64,000 nt of DNA from Cuneatibacter sp. NSJ-177 (GCF_022867805.1 NZ_JALIFO010000011.1:1-64000), one strand, 5' to 3'. Positions 16,140 to 25,186 are shown, counted from the first letter of the stretch. Made by a program: numbers and translations. Notes: generated by a model not told the origin, from the letters alone.

Positions 16140-16199
16140 AAACTGCTCCTTTTTTCGGTGGTTCTCCTTATTATATGAGGCAGGAGCGCTCCGGGACAC

Positions 16200-16228
16200 T
16201 TTTCATTTTCGGGAAATCATGTTATAAT
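16200..16228 (+). promoter_or_regulatory. Promoter of the patatin-like gene
   Basis: TTTTCA (16200-16205), 17-bp spacer, TATAAT (16223-16228). Confidence 0.6.
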
Positions 16229-16244
16229 GCAGTCATTCGGCCGC

Positions 16245-16289
16245 GTACCCTATTGGGGCGCAGGAAAGGCGCCTGATGCGGTACTTTTT
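16245..16289 (+). other. Structured leader of the patatin-like gene
   Basis: The 5' leader can form nested stems, GTACC with GGTAC outside and GGCGC with GCGCC inside, followed by CTTTTTGG. This looks like a weak intrinsic terminator between the promoter and the gene and could be an attenuator. I do not recognise a riboswitch class. Confidence 0.35.
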
Positions 16290-16324
16290 GGCTTGAATTA
16301 ATTTAAGATAAGGAATCAATCAGA

Positions 16325-17167
16325 ATGAAGAAAGGCTTAGTATTGGAGGGCGGCGCGATGCGTGGAATCTACACGGCCGGCGTCCTCGATGTTCTCCTGG
16401 AACAAAAGATCTGTTTCGACGGCGTCATCGGCGTTTCTGCCGGAGCGATCCATGGCGCCTCCTTTGTCTCCGAGCAGCAGGGCCGGAGTATCCGGTACTA
16501 TACCAAATACTGCCGGGACAAACGGTTCATGAGCTTCTATTCCCTTTTTACCACGGGAAGTCTGGTGGGGGAGGAGTTCTGTTATCACGAGATACCAGAA
16601 CATCTGGATCCCTTTGACGGGGAGACGTTCTCCCGTTCCGCCGCAAAATTCTATGTCACCTGCACAAATCTGGAAACCGGACGGGCCGAATACATCCGGA
16701 TCAAGGACATGACGAAGGGAATCCCTTATCTCATGGCTTCCGCCTCCATGCCCTATGTATCCCGGACCGTGGAAGCAGGCGGCCGGAAACTTTTGGACGG
16801 CGGTATCGCCGACAGCATTCCTCTGCGTGCGTTCGAGCGGCATGGGTATGAAAAAAACCTGGTGATTCTGACCCGCCCGGAAGGTTACCAAAAGGAGGCC
16901 CACCGGGTATCCGCCGCGAAAGCAGCTTACCGGAAATATCCGGAATTTATCCGCGCCCTCCGTCTCCGTCCCCGCCGCTACAATGCAGAACTGGAGTACG
17001 TCAAAAAGCAGGAAGAATCCGGACGCGCCTTTGTCCTGCGTCCCTCCGTGGACCTGCACATCGGCCGGATGGAGCGGGATCCGGAACGCTTGATGGAAAT
17101 GTATCAGCTGGGCCGGAAAGACGCGGAGACTAATCTCGCACCGCTGCAGCGCTTTCTCGCGGACTAG
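16325..17167 (+). CDS. Patatin-like phospholipase
   Basis: A 280-residue lipid acyl hydrolase of the bacterial patatin/RssA-YjjU type. The oxyanion loop is EGGAMRGIYTAGVLD (8-22). The nucleophile elbow GVSAGA places the catalytic Ser at 38, and the catalytic Asp is Asp158 in LLDGGIADSIPL. Asp and Ser are in the right order for the Ser-Asp dyad. Length is normal for the family. No signal peptide: a cytosolic or membrane-face enzyme. A single gene with its own promoter. Confidence 0.92.
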   Translation: MKKGLVLEGGAMRGIYTAGVLDVLLEQKICFDGVIGVSAGAIHGASFVSEQQGRSIRYYTKYCRDKRFMSFYSLFTTGSLVGEEFCYHEIPEHLDPFDGETFSRSAAKFYVTCTNLETGRAEYIRIKDMTKGIPYLMASASMPYVSRTVEAGGRKLLDGGIADSIPLRAFERHGYEKNLVILTRPEGYQKEAHRVSAAKAAYRKYPEFIRALRLRPRRYNAELEYVKKQEESGRAFVLRPSVDLHIGRMERDPERLMEMYQLGRKDAETNLAPLQRFLAD

Positions 17168-17209
17168 CGTTTTCCTGTCCGTTTTCTTATTCTCCATAAG
17201 CATTTCATA

Positions 17210-17235
17210 TGCCAGACGGAGATCTCCGTCTGGCA
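17210..17235. other. 26-bp perfect palindrome
   Basis: TGCCAGACGGAGA followed directly by its complement, 42 bases after the patatin-like gene. A strong hairpin with no U-run; it may protect the 3' end of that message or act as a terminator together with the next hairpin. Confidence 0.6.
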
Positions 17236-17265
17236 GGACGCCGTCGCAATAGCCGATTATGAAAA

Positions 17266-17290
17266 CAGACTGCCCATTTCGAACAGTCTG
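17266..17290. terminator. Bidirectional terminator between patatin and ABC binding-protein genes
   Basis: CAGACTG, 11-base loop, CAGTCTG. The minus-strand transcript continues GTTTTCA and the plus-strand one CTTCTTTGT, so it can serve both converging genes. Confidence 0.6.
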
Positions 17291-17328
17291 CTTCTTTGTC
17301 TCGAACCATTCCGGTTCGCCAAACTAGT

Positions 17329-19059
17329 TTATTTTGTCTTCAACGTGAACCAGGTGTCGTAGGAAAATGCCCCGTTTCCGCTGCGGAAGGACCAATCCGT
17401 ATAATCCTCGGTATTGTAGGGATAGAACATGCTCTCCACGCCCAGGGAAATCGCGACCATGTTGTCCGCCAGGTATCTCTGGCTCTCGTCAGCCGCCGCC
17501 GCATATTCTTCCGGATTCTTGGAATCAATGATCTTGGAGAAGATATCCACGTATTCCGGCGTTGCGTTGGTACCGTTCCAGGTCAGCGTTCCGTCGGAAC
17601 CGGCTTTCTCCACCAGGCCCTGGTTCACCGTGTCGATGATGGCCACGCCCTGAGAGCACGCGGTAATCGCAATCTGGAAATCTTTGTTCTGGCTGAAACG
17701 GGCTTTCCAGGCGTCGGCGTTGGAGACCTCTTCATCCAGGTATGCGTTCAGGCCTACATTCTGCAGGTCGCGCACCACGATCTGAGCCAGCCGCTGATAC
17801 AAGACCCCCTTGGAGGCGCTGTAGGCGGGGCTCACCATGATCTTCATCTCGGAGCCGTCCTTGTTCTCCCGGAAACCGTCCCCGTTGACATCCACGTATC
17901 CAGCTTCCTCCAGGATGCGCTTGGCCTCGTCTGCATTCTGCGCGTTCTGCGGCAGATCGGAAGCATAGCCGATATTGCCGGGGGAGATCACACCCTTGTA
18001 GCCGGGTTTGCAGTACTCGTCCCCGTCCGTGGCGGCGATCAGCGTGTAATCTAAAGCATGGTAGACCGCATTCCGGATATCCAGGTCACTCATTAAAGTA
18101 TCCTTAAAGTTGAATTCCAGGATCGGTCCGCCCAGGTTGGTCTCCTCGCCTACATTCAGATAACCCAGCTCCTTCAGAGCCGGAACATAGGTGCCAGCCA
18201 ACCCTGCGGCGTACTGGAACATGCAGTCGATTTCCTTATTTTTATAAGCCATCACCAGGCTTTCCGGACTCTCGTACAGATGGAAGGCAATCCGCTTGAT
18301 GGACGGCGTGCCCTCATGGTAATCCTCAAAACGGTTAAAGTAGGCAATCTTCGCCTCATCGTCGTAGGAATCATACTGGTAAGGACCGCAGCCGATCATC
18401 GCCTCTTTTCCAGTAAAAGCTTTCAGATCTTCCACGTTCTCCCAGATATGCTTTGGGTAGATCACGCAGCCGGAACTGGACATGATCATATGGCGCAGGA
18501 ATACATAGGCGCAGGAACTCTGCATGTTGACCCGGATGCTGTTTTCATCCAGCACCTCCACGCTCTTCATATAGCGCAGCGCCACCGAAGGCTTCAGCAC
18601 GTTAAGCCAAAGGTTCAGGCTGAACTCAATGTCCTCCATGGTCAGGGGCTGTCCGTCGTGCCATTTGATTCCATCCTTGAAATAGAAGGTCACGGCCGTC
18701 CCGTCCTCGGCAATCTCAAAGCGCTCGCACAGACAGGGAACCACCTCATTGTTCTCCCCGTAGCGGACCAGATTTCCGTACATAAAACTGTCGTAGCTCA
18801 GATACTTTAGCAGCTCGCAGTAAGGGCTTTCCACGTCAAACTGATAGATCGCCCCCACATTCAGCAGTTCCACCTCAGAACCGGAGACCGCGGCGGGTTC
18901 CGCCTGGCTGCTCTCTCCGGCCGTGGTCTCCACGGCAGCCGTCCCTGCAGCAGTGGTGTCAGCCGCTGTTGTGTCCTGGCTGCCGGAACCGCAGGCGGTG
19001 AGGGATGCTCCCATCACTGCGCACATCAGAAGCGCAAGCAAACGTTTTCCTGTTTTCAT
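17329..19059 (-). CDS. ABC transporter substrate-binding lipoprotein (peptide/nickel type)
   Basis: A 576-residue solute-binding protein of the SBP_bac_5 (DppA/OppA/NikA) family. It starts at 19059 after GAAAGG and has a lipoprotein signal (LLALLMCAVMGASLTACGSG). After a Thr/Ala-rich linker the family fold follows: VPCLCERFEIAEDG, VTFYFKDGIKWHDGQPLTME (the family signature), RYMKSVEVLDENS, IGCGPYQYDSY and AKRILEEAGYVDVNGDGFRE. It is the last gene of a five-gene importer operon whose leader is a cobalamin riboswitch. The ligand could therefore be a corrinoid or a cobalt complex rather than a peptide; that is inference. Confidence 0.88.
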   Translation of the reverse strand: MKTGKRLLALLMCAVMGASLTACGSGSQDTTAADTTAAGTAAVETTAGESSQAEPAAVSGSEVELLNVGAIYQFDVESPYCELLKYLSYDSFMYGNLVRYGENNEVVPCLCERFEIAEDGTAVTFYFKDGIKWHDGQPLTMEDIEFSLNLWLNVLKPSVALRYMKSVEVLDENSIRVNMQSSCAYVFLRHMIMSSSGCVIYPKHIWENVEDLKAFTGKEAMIGCGPYQYDSYDDEAKIAYFNRFEDYHEGTPSIKRIAFHLYESPESLVMAYKNKEIDCMFQYAAGLAGTYVPALKELGYLNVGEETNLGGPILEFNFKDTLMSDLDIRNAVYHALDYTLIAATDGDEYCKPGYKGVISPGNIGYASDLPQNAQNADEAKRILEEAGYVDVNGDGFRENKDGSEMKIMVSPAYSASKGVLYQRLAQIVVRDLQNVGLNAYLDEEVSNADAWKARFSQNKDFQIAITACSQGVAIIDTVNQGLVEKAGSDGTLTWNGTNATPEYVDIFSKIIDSKNPEEYAAAADESQRYLADNMVAISLGVESMFYPYNTEDYTDWSFRSGNGAFSYDTWFTLKTK

Positions 19060-19151
19060 AAGTCTTTCCTTTCTTTGTCGTCCTTTGGACGAAATGTATT
19101 GGTAATCTGACCGGCGGCGCTCTTTCCTTCCGGAAGCCCCGCCCCGCAGAG

Positions 19152-19943
19152 TTACTCGATGGCAGGCGATTCGTCCCCTTTCAGGGACAAAAAGCAAAAA
19201 ATGGTCAGGCTGATACAGAGGATCGGCGGCAGAAACCACCACCAATATCCATTAAAAATTCCCCCGGCCCGAAACGCATCGTTCAAAATGGTTCCCCAGC
19301 TCTTAGCTGTCATCGGCCCCAGCCCCAGATAACTGATGCTGGTTTCCGTCAGCATGGCGGAGGCCACGGACAAAAGTCCTTTTGTCAGGATGATTTCCTT
19401 CAGATTGGGGAGCAGATGCCTGGTGATGATGTAAAAGGGCCCGCAGCCCATCGTACGGCAGCTGCGGATAAATCCCATCTCCTTCAGCTGCATGGCCTGA
19501 GACCGGACGATCCGGGCGGTTCCCACCCAGCCGGTCAGGCAGATACAGAGGATGATATTCCAAGTGCTGCGTTTCAGGAAGGCGGATAATACAATGATCA
19601 GCGGCAATGACGGAACCGCCAGCGCGATATTGATAAACACCATAATCAGCCGGTCGGCCCACCCGCCGAAGTAGGCGGCGAAAGCTCCCGCAAAACTGCC
19701 AAACAGGGTGATCACCACGGCGGCCGTGATTCCGACCAAAAGGGAAGTCCTTGCGCCGTAAATCAATTCGCTTAAAATATCCTGACCCAGGTCATTGGTC
19801 CCAAGCAGATGCTCTCCAGACGGCTCTAAAAAAGGAACCGACATCTCCCAAGGATCATAGGGCGCGATCCATCCGGCAAAACAAGCAATCAGAAGCAAAA
19901 CCAACAAGGGCCATGCCCGGACCATCCATTTCTTACAGCTCAT
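19152..19943 (-). CDS. ABC transporter permease (DppC/OppC type)
   Basis: A 263-residue inner-membrane permease of the binding-protein-dependent family: N-terminal segment WPLLVLLLIACFAGWIAPYD, then the OppC_N motif HLLGTNDLGQDILSELIYGA, and the ATPase-contact EAA loop RSQAMQLKEMGFIRSCRTMG. The ATG at 19943 follows AAGGATGG inside the end of the upstream permease gene (11-base overlap). Together with the DppB-type permease it forms the channel of the importer. Confidence 0.9.
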   Translation of the reverse strand: MSCKKWMVRAWPLLVLLLIACFAGWIAPYDPWEMSVPFLEPSGEHLLGTNDLGQDILSELIYGARTSLLVGITAAVVITLFGSFAGAFAAYFGGWADRLIMVFINIALAVPSLPLIIVLSAFLKRSTWNIILCICLTGWVGTARIVRSQAMQLKEMGFIRSCRTMGCGPFYIITRHLLPNLKEIILTKGLLSVASAMLTETSISYLGLGPMTAKSWGTILNDAFRAGGIFNGYWWWFLPPILCISLTIFCFLSLKGDESPAIE

Positions 19944-20937
19944 TCCATACACCATCCTTAATCCGGGGATCCACCAGGGCGCACAAAAGATCCGACAGCA
20001 GATTGGAAAGCACCACACAGACCGTCAGCACCAGCAGGCTTCCCTGGAGCACCGGATAGTCGTTGCCCCCAATGGCCTTGTACACCAGAAGGCCCATTCC
20101 GTCCCAGTTAAACAGCTGCTCAATCATCATGGAGCCGGAGACGATAAATCCCATCTGCATTGTGATAATCGTAATCATCGGCAGGGCCGCATTCGGAAGG
20201 ATGTGGCGGAACAGGATCCGGCGGCCGGAAAGCCCTTTTGTCCTGGCCACCAGAGCAAAGTCGGCACGCTTTGCATTTACCACGCTGCTGCGCATCATCT
20301 GGATATTGTAAGCCAGTTTACTCATGGTCAGCACGCCAACGGGCAGCGCCATATGCCACAGCAGGTCCCGCGTGTAGGCTGCTCCGGTCAGTCCCCCGCT
20401 GGTCATGCCCCCCGAAGGCACAATGCCCAGCCAAAAGCAAAAGACCAGCAGGCCCAGCATCCCCAGACAATATCCGGGAATTGAGTACACGATCAGCGAA
20501 AACCGGGAAATCAGCCGGTCCAGACGGCTCCCGGACCGCCATCCCGCGATGGCTCCCAGCAAGATTCCAAAAATTGCCGCCAGCGCCACCGCAGGCAAAA
20601 TCAGCCGGAAGGTCCGGCCCAGCCGCCAGAGAATCAAATCCAGCACCGGGACTTTATTTTTATAGGATTGTCCCAGGTCTCCGTGAACCAGCCGGTTCAG
20701 ATAGGCGCCGTACTGTTCCCACAAACTTCCATCCAACCCGTATTCTTGTTCCAGCTCCTGAAGCACCTCCGGGTGAGCTGAGGTCAGATAGAGGTAATCC
20801 TCCTCCCCCACCAGGTGCTCCAACGGGTCGCCGGGCATAAAACGAATCAGAAAAAAGTTGAATGTGGCAACGCACCAAACCGTCAGCAGGTAAACCAACA
20901 GCTTCCCGCCGTACCGGGTCAGATTTTTCTTATTCAT
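19933..20937 (-). CDS. ABC transporter permease (DppB/OppB type)
   Basis: A 334-residue permease with six hydrophobic segments. N-terminus TFNFFLIRFMPGDPLEHLVG is typical of DppB/NikB. The conserved QYGAYLNRLVHGDLGQSY loop and the EAA-like DFALVARTKGLSGRRILF are present. The start at 20937 lies behind GGAGGAG, within the end of the preceding ATPase gene (8-base overlap). Confidence 0.92.
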   Translation of the reverse strand: MNKKNLTRYGGKLLVYLLTVWCVATFNFFLIRFMPGDPLEHLVGEEDYLYLTSAHPEVLQELEQEYGLDGSLWEQYGAYLNRLVHGDLGQSYKNKVPVLDLILWRLGRTFRLILPAVALAAIFGILLGAIAGWRSGSRLDRLISRFSLIVYSIPGYCLGMLGLLVFCFWLGIVPSGGMTSGGLTGAAYTRDLLWHMALPVGVLTMSKLAYNIQMMRSSVVNAKRADFALVARTKGLSGRRILFRHILPNAALPMITIITMQMGFIVSGSMMIEQLFNWDGMGLLVYKAIGGNDYPVLQGSLLVLTVCVVLSNLLSDLLCALVDPRIKDGVWNEL

Positions 20938-21622
20938 GGGAATACTCCTCCTCCCCGACAATCCTGCCCTTTTCCAGAAAATAACAGCGCCCGCACAGAT
21001 AGCGCATGACGTCCGGATCATGGGAGATAAAAAGATAAGAGGTTTCCTGCTGCCTTTGATAGTCTTTCAAAATCTGCAATACCTGGGCCTGGGAGATGGA
21101 GTCCAACATGCTGGTGGGTTCATCCAGGATGATCAGCTCCGGCCGGACCGCCATGGCGCGGGCCAGAGCGGCCCGCTGCAACTCGCCGCCGCTTAGAGAG
21201 GCAAGATTCCGGGAGAGATGTTCCTCGTACAGCCCCACCTGGGCCAGCAAAGCGTCTACCGATTCTTTTGTATCAGGTATCTTGTGAATTCGGTAAGGCT
21301 CCAGGATGCTCTTCTTTAAGCTCCAGCAAGGATCAAAAGCCTGCTCCGGGTGCTGGTCCACCATCTGGACCGCCTGCCGCAGAGCTCCCCGAAAGGGATA
21401 GCGGACCGGCTCTCCGTTCCAGATTATGGAGCCGGAGGTAGGAGGGAACACCCCGGCAATCAGGTTCGCCAAAGTAGTCTTGCCGCTCCCGCTTTTCCCA
21501 AAGATTCCCACGGCCTCCCCTTTCCGGATTCGGATGTCCGCCTCCGACAAAGCATAAGTCTTTGTCTTGTGAATCATCCCGGAGGAATAGATCTTCGTCA
21601 GGTTACGGGTTTCCATCAGCAT
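20930..21622 (-). CDS. ABC transporter ATP-binding protein (DppF type)
   Basis: A 230-residue ATPase. Walker A GKSGSGKTT, the family loop VQMVDQHPEQAFDP, signature LSGGELQRAALARAMAVRPE, Walker B LIILDEPTS and H-loop FISHDPDVM. The protein is shorter than usual DppF because the C-terminal oligopeptide extension is missing. The start is inside the end of the upstream ATPase gene; an ATG two codons later (21616) is equally possible. It forms the second nucleotide-binding subunit. Confidence 0.9.
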   Translation of the reverse strand: MLMETRNLTKIYSSGMIHKTKTYALSEADIRIRKGEAVGIFGKSGSGKTTLANLIAGVFPPTSGSIIWNGEPVRYPFRGALRQAVQMVDQHPEQAFDPCWSLKKSILEPYRIHKIPDTKESVDALLAQVGLYEEHLSRNLASLSGGELQRAALARAMAVRPELIILDEPTSMLDSISQAQVLQILKDYQRQQETSYLFISHDPDVMRYLCGRCYFLEKGRIVGEEEYSHE

Positions 21623-22529
21623 ACCAGCACTGCACCTGCCTTTCCTCATCCCGCCGCATCGGAGGACACTCCCTGCATTTTTCCTCCGCCCTGGGACAGC
21701 GTCCGGCGAAACGGCATCCCAGGCTTTCATAATCCGTGTGGGAGGGTGCAAAGCCTTTGGGGAACCGAAACCCGTTTTCCGGCAGGGATTCCAGCATCAT
21801 CCGGGAGTAGGGATGGCGCGGATGTTCAAAAAAGTCTTTTTTCTTTGCAGTCTCCACCAACTGTCCGGCATACATGACAGAGATCGTATCTGCGATGGCA
21901 CGGGCAAACCCCAGATCATGGGTTACACACAGGAGAGAGGTTCCGGAAAGTTCCCGGAACAAGGCCTCCACTTCCTCCCGCCGCCCTTCATCCAACCCTT
22001 TGGTAGGCTCGTCCGCAAGAAGCAGCCCGCCTCCCGCAATGGTCCCCATGGCCACCAGGGCTCTCTGCTTCATGCCGCCGCTGAGATTGTGGGGATAAAG
22101 CTTCGCCCACCGTTCGGGATCCGAAAAGTCCAGCCGTCTCAGGGCTTCCACTGCCTGGGCAAAGGCAGGCCTCCGCCTCATTTTCTGGTGAACGCGGAGG
22201 GGTTCTCCGATCTGATTCCCATTTTTGATCAGGGGATTCATCCCCCCGGCATTTCCCTGTGGGATATATGAAATTTCTTTTCCCCTTACCCTGGCGTACT
22301 CCTTCGGCGAAAGTCCGGCGAGCTCCCGCCCGTTCCAGCGGATACTTCCGGTCACGGTGCCGCCGCTGAGACCTAAAATACTCATCAGCAGCACACTTTT
22401 TCCGCTCCCGGTCTCGCCGATAATCACGTGCCGTTCCTGATCTCCTACCTCCATGGACACCCGGTCTACCGGGCAGATCACGCCTCCCCGAACCGGGAAC
22501 CGGATGGATACGGAATCCATTTGCAGCAT
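21603..22529 (-). CDS. ABC transporter ATP-binding protein (DppD type)
   Basis: A 308-residue ATPase, first gene of the operon. Walker A GETGSGKS, QGNAGGMNPLIKNGNQIGEP (the OppD/DppD loop), signature LSGGMKQRALVAMG, Walker B LLLADEPTKGLDEG, H-loop CVTHDLGFA. The C-terminal oligo_HPY-like part has the Cys-rich CRFAGRCPRAEEKCRECPPM typical of DppD/NikD. The ATG follows AAAGGACAGGAAG and lies 32 bases after the terminator hairpin of a cobalamin riboswitch. Confidence 0.92.
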   Translation of the reverse strand: MLQMDSVSIRFPVRGGVICPVDRVSMEVGDQERHVIIGETGSGKSVLLMSILGLSGGTVTGSIRWNGRELAGLSPKEYARVRGKEISYIPQGNAGGMNPLIKNGNQIGEPLRVHQKMRRRPAFAQAVEALRRLDFSDPERWAKLYPHNLSGGMKQRALVAMGTIAGGGLLLADEPTKGLDEGRREEVEALFRELSGTSLLCVTHDLGFARAIADTISVMYAGQLVETAKKKDFFEHPRHPYSRMMLESLPENGFRFPKGFAPSHTDYESLGCRFAGRCPRAEEKCRECPPMRRDEERQVQCWYADGNP

Positions 22530-22561
22530 TGTCTTCCTGTCCTTTCTGTAAAATTCAACAG

Positions 22562-22596
22562 AAAAAGCCTCCCTGACGATCCATCAGAAGAGGCTT
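22562..22596 (-). terminator. Riboswitch-linked terminator
   Basis: Minus strand AAGCCTCTTCTGATGG then CGTCAGGGAGGCTTTTTC: the stem AAGCCTC..GAGGCTT is continued by CTGA/TCAG and ends in a U-run. It sits between the cobalamin aptamer and the first ABC gene, so it is the likely expression platform: B12 bound, transcription stops. Confidence 0.85.
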
Positions 22597-22671
22597 ATCC
22601 CTAGTTTTTGTCCATTAATGAATACAAAAATAAGGCCATTCCCTCATCCCGGAAAACAGGCTTCGTTTCTT

Positions 22672-22845
22672 TTACGGCAGATATTCTGACTTCGCTTCAT
22701 CCTCCGAAACGCCTTCTCAGCGGGGTCTCCGCCAATGGCATTTTGTTTCTTCGTCCACGTTACAGAAGAGGTGACTGTACCGGATTTGCACCGGTTTCCC
22801 TTTTCACGCCTGCAGGCTTACGCCCCAGACGACCGTAAATAGTTT
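22672..22845 (-). ncRNA. Cobalamin riboswitch
   Basis: On the minus strand the leader contains the conserved B12 aptamer blocks in order: GGGAAACCGGTGCAAATCC followed by GGTACAGTCACC, a variable arm, GGCGGAGACCCCGCTGAG, and the 3' block GAAGTCAGAATATCTGCC. These match the GGTGCAAATCCGG and AGTCAG..CTGCC boxes of the class. An intrinsic terminator follows. The controlled genes are a DppDFBCA-type importer rather than the usual btu/cbi genes. Confidence 0.9.
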
Positions 22846-22860
22846 ATATTATGCGTTATC

Positions 22861-22889
22861 AGTCTATCGGATGTATCTCCGATTGTCAA
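22861..22889 (-). promoter_or_regulatory. Promoter of the riboswitch-importer operon
   Basis: TTGACA (22884-22889), 17-bp spacer, TAGACT (22861-22866), just upstream of the aptamer. Confidence 0.65.
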
Positions 22890-22968
22890 GTCTTTCCGAC
22901 ATTTCTCTGCCAATGAATTGACGGGACCGTCAGAGCTTTGTCTCCGGCTTAGCCTGCGCTCAAAACAA

Positions 22969-23004
22969 AATGCCCTCCGAAGCAAGCCTGCAACGGAGGG
23001 CATT
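22969..23004 (-). terminator. Terminator of the MucBP-like surface protein gene
   Basis: Minus strand AATGCCCTCCG, 14-base loop, CGGAGGGCATT, then TTGTTTTG. It begins 32 bases after the stop codon. Confidence 0.8.
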
Positions 23005-23035
23005 CGAATTTCATTGATTCAACTTCATCCTGTCA

Positions 23036-25126
23036 TTATTTACCGGAGTTTTCTTTTTTCTTTGCGATGATCACGCCGGCCGCCACTGCCGCGATCAGCA
23101 GAACCGGGAAGATCCACCAAACACTTGACAGCTGGAATCCGCTCTCTGCGCCCGCTAGGTTCTGGTTGGCCAGCGGAACGCTCTCATCTTCCAAAGTCAC
23201 CGTGCCGGGCTCGGTCTGCTCCGCGCTCTCGGTCTGAGCGGGTTCGGTGGGATTTTGATTATCCTGGTTCTCCCCGCCCGCCGGAATGTTTGCCAGAGGA
23301 ACGCCCTGATCGTCCAGGGTCGTCACTTCTCCGGTCTCCGGATTGTTCAGAACCGTGGTAGGCGTCGGAGCCGCCGGCTCGTTCACGTCTTCATAGACTA
23401 CTTCTTCCGTGGTCACCACCTCGGTCTGGATCACAACGGTGTCCGCATTCTGAACATCTCTTGCATCGCGGTAATATACCGTGTAGGTCCGCTGAGGGGA
23501 GAAGAACGAATGGGAAATCTCTTCCTGTCCGTTCAGCCGGACATACTGGGTGCCGTCGGCTCCCGCGTACGTATCCGGGGTCTGAATCGCCGTATCGGAT
23601 CCGGAAGCTTCCACTTCCTGGGTCGACCGGAAAATCGTCTCATTGGTGGTCACGCTGCGGTACTGAATGTTCAGGCTGTAGGATGCCAGAACGCTGTCGC
23701 TTGCTTCATTGTAGTAAATATACTGAATTCTCGTCGCATCCCCGTAGGAATGGGTGTACTCCTTCTCCATGCCTGCATCCAGGTAGTAAACCGTGCCGTT
23801 CACGGTAAGCTGGGATTCCGCAGTGAAAGATGCGGGAGCGTTCACGGTAACGGTCTGATCCAGCCGGGAAATCTCAGTGCCGGTCGCAGCGTTGATCAGG
23901 CGGACCGACCAGGTATAAGGCGCATCCTCGGCGATCTGCTCGTAAGTTACCGTGTATACCAGAGTCTGGTGATCTTTCGCCGGATGGCTGATCTGAAGGC
24001 TCTGGCCTTCCTGCACCTGGTAATAAACCGTAGAGGAACCTTCGGTCACGGAGATCTCCTTGGGAGCATCCGCCGTCAAAACCGCCTCGTTTGCAATGTC
24101 TTCCACGGTCACAGTCAGGTATTTCTCTCCCAGCACTCTGCCGGTGCCTGCCTCGACGTACTGAATTTTTACGGAATAGGGATCCTTGTTTTCCGCATCC
24201 ATCGCGCGGTACTTGACCGTGTAATGAAGCTGCGGGCTGGAGTAATTCACCTTGACCAGAGCCAGGGAATCCAGTCTCAGGTAGGTGCGTCCGTCTTTGT
24301 CAAAGGTCTCCGGAATCTCGAACACGGTATCGCCCTTAAAGGACACTTCTTTGCTGATTGTGTCGAGAACATTTCCCTTCTCGTCTTCGTAAGTCACGGT
24401 AGCCGTCTTGGCTTCCGGCGCAAAGCGCTGATACTGGAATTCATAAGCTGCGGTTCCGAAGTGGAGCATCTGGGTTGCCGCCAGCTCGCCGCCGTTCAAA
24501 ACATACGCCTCGCCGTCCGGTCCCACCGTGTAGAGCGGAGCCGTATGGGACTGGGAAGAATTCCGGTTCAAGCTCCCGGTCTCAACCTCTACTTTCTGGC
24601 CTTCGTAATTGTAAGTTACCGTGTAATAATGGGCCAGCTTGGTGTTGGCCTGCGCCAGGTAGTTTCCACTCTCAGCGGCAAACACCATAACCGTGTAGTA
24701 ATTCTCCATGTCCGCGATGGAAAGGATTCCGTCGCTGTATTCGTAAGCCTGATCCGGCATCTCAGAGCCGTTCTTATAGAAACGGAATGAAACCTCACAG
24801 TTGGTGGTCACTTCAAACTGCTGTCTGGCCGGATCCTCCGAGGTGCGGGCCGCGATGGACGCCTGGGCCGCCGCACTCTTCTCTTTGCCGGATTTGCTGC
24901 TCTCGGAATCCAGTTTTCTGGTCGTCACCGACTCGAACTCATCACTGGCGCCGCCGTCTTTTGCACCGTCCTCCATGACGTATCCATCGTCATCAATATA
25001 ATATCCACCGTTGGGATCCGAGGAATCATCTACCCAAACAGCAGCCTGGACCGTAGCCGGGTACAGCTGGGTCATCACACACGCCGCCGCTGCCAAAACT
25101 GCTAACCACTTTTTCCCTTTCTTCAT
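23036..25126 (-). CDS. Secreted surface protein with MucBP-like repeats and C-terminal anchor
   Basis: A 696-residue cell-surface protein. It has a signal peptide (LAVLAAAACVMTQLYPATVQA, cut near 28-30), a short acidic region, and then at least four beta-rich repeats of about 90 residues. Each ends in a Tyr-rich strand such as HYYTVTYNYEGQ, LHYTVKYRA, LVYTVTYEQ and RTYTVYYRD, and each has a D-x-x-G-x-x-Y-like loop, as in MucBP/mucin-binding modules. A Pro/Thr/Glu-rich stalk follows (about 590-660). The end is a hydrophobic segment, WWIFPVLLIAAVAAGVIIA, and KKKENSGK. No LPxTG is visible; VPLAN occurs twice before the membrane segment. Its promoter carries the same 11-bp-spaced boxes as the giant adhesin, so it probably belongs to the same regulon. 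Confidence 0.8.
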   Translation of the reverse strand: MKKGKKWLAVLAAAACVMTQLYPATVQAAVWVDDSSDPNGGYYIDDDGYVMEDGAKDGGASDEFESVTTRKLDSESSKSGKEKSAAAQASIAARTSEDPARQQFEVTTNCEVSFRFYKNGSEMPDQAYEYSDGILSIADMENYYTVMVFAAESGNYLAQANTKLAHYYTVTYNYEGQKVEVETGSLNRNSSQSHTAPLYTVGPDGEAYVLNGGELAATQMLHFGTAAYEFQYQRFAPEAKTATVTYEDEKGNVLDTISKEVSFKGDTVFEIPETFDKDGRTYLRLDSLALVKVNYSSPQLHYTVKYRAMDAENKDPYSVKIQYVEAGTGRVLGEKYLTVTVEDIANEAVLTADAPKEISVTEGSSTVYYQVQEGQSLQISHPAKDHQTLVYTVTYEQIAEDAPYTWSVRLINAATGTEISRLDQTVTVNAPASFTAESQLTVNGTVYYLDAGMEKEYTHSYGDATRIQYIYYNEASDSVLASYSLNIQYRSVTTNETIFRSTQEVEASGSDTAIQTPDTYAGADGTQYVRLNGQEEISHSFFSPQRTYTVYYRDARDVQNADTVVIQTEVVTTEEVVYEDVNEPAAPTPTTVLNNPETGEVTTLDDQGVPLANIPAGGENQDNQNPTEPAQTESAEQTEPGTVTLEDESVPLANQNLAGAESGFQLSSVWWIFPVLLIAAVAAGVIIAKKKENSGK

Positions 25127-25186
25127 ATCCTCGCCTCCATCTATTTAAATCAATTTTATTTTGGGTTTTTCCTATCTTCTGACTCT

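Noticed and set aside
16266-16285. Short stretch GGCGCCTGATGCGGTA resembling the E. coli lacZ / cloning-vector sequence
   Set aside because: The match is about 16 bases from memory, lies inside a local hairpin and is flanked by native-looking sequence, so vector contamination is not supported.
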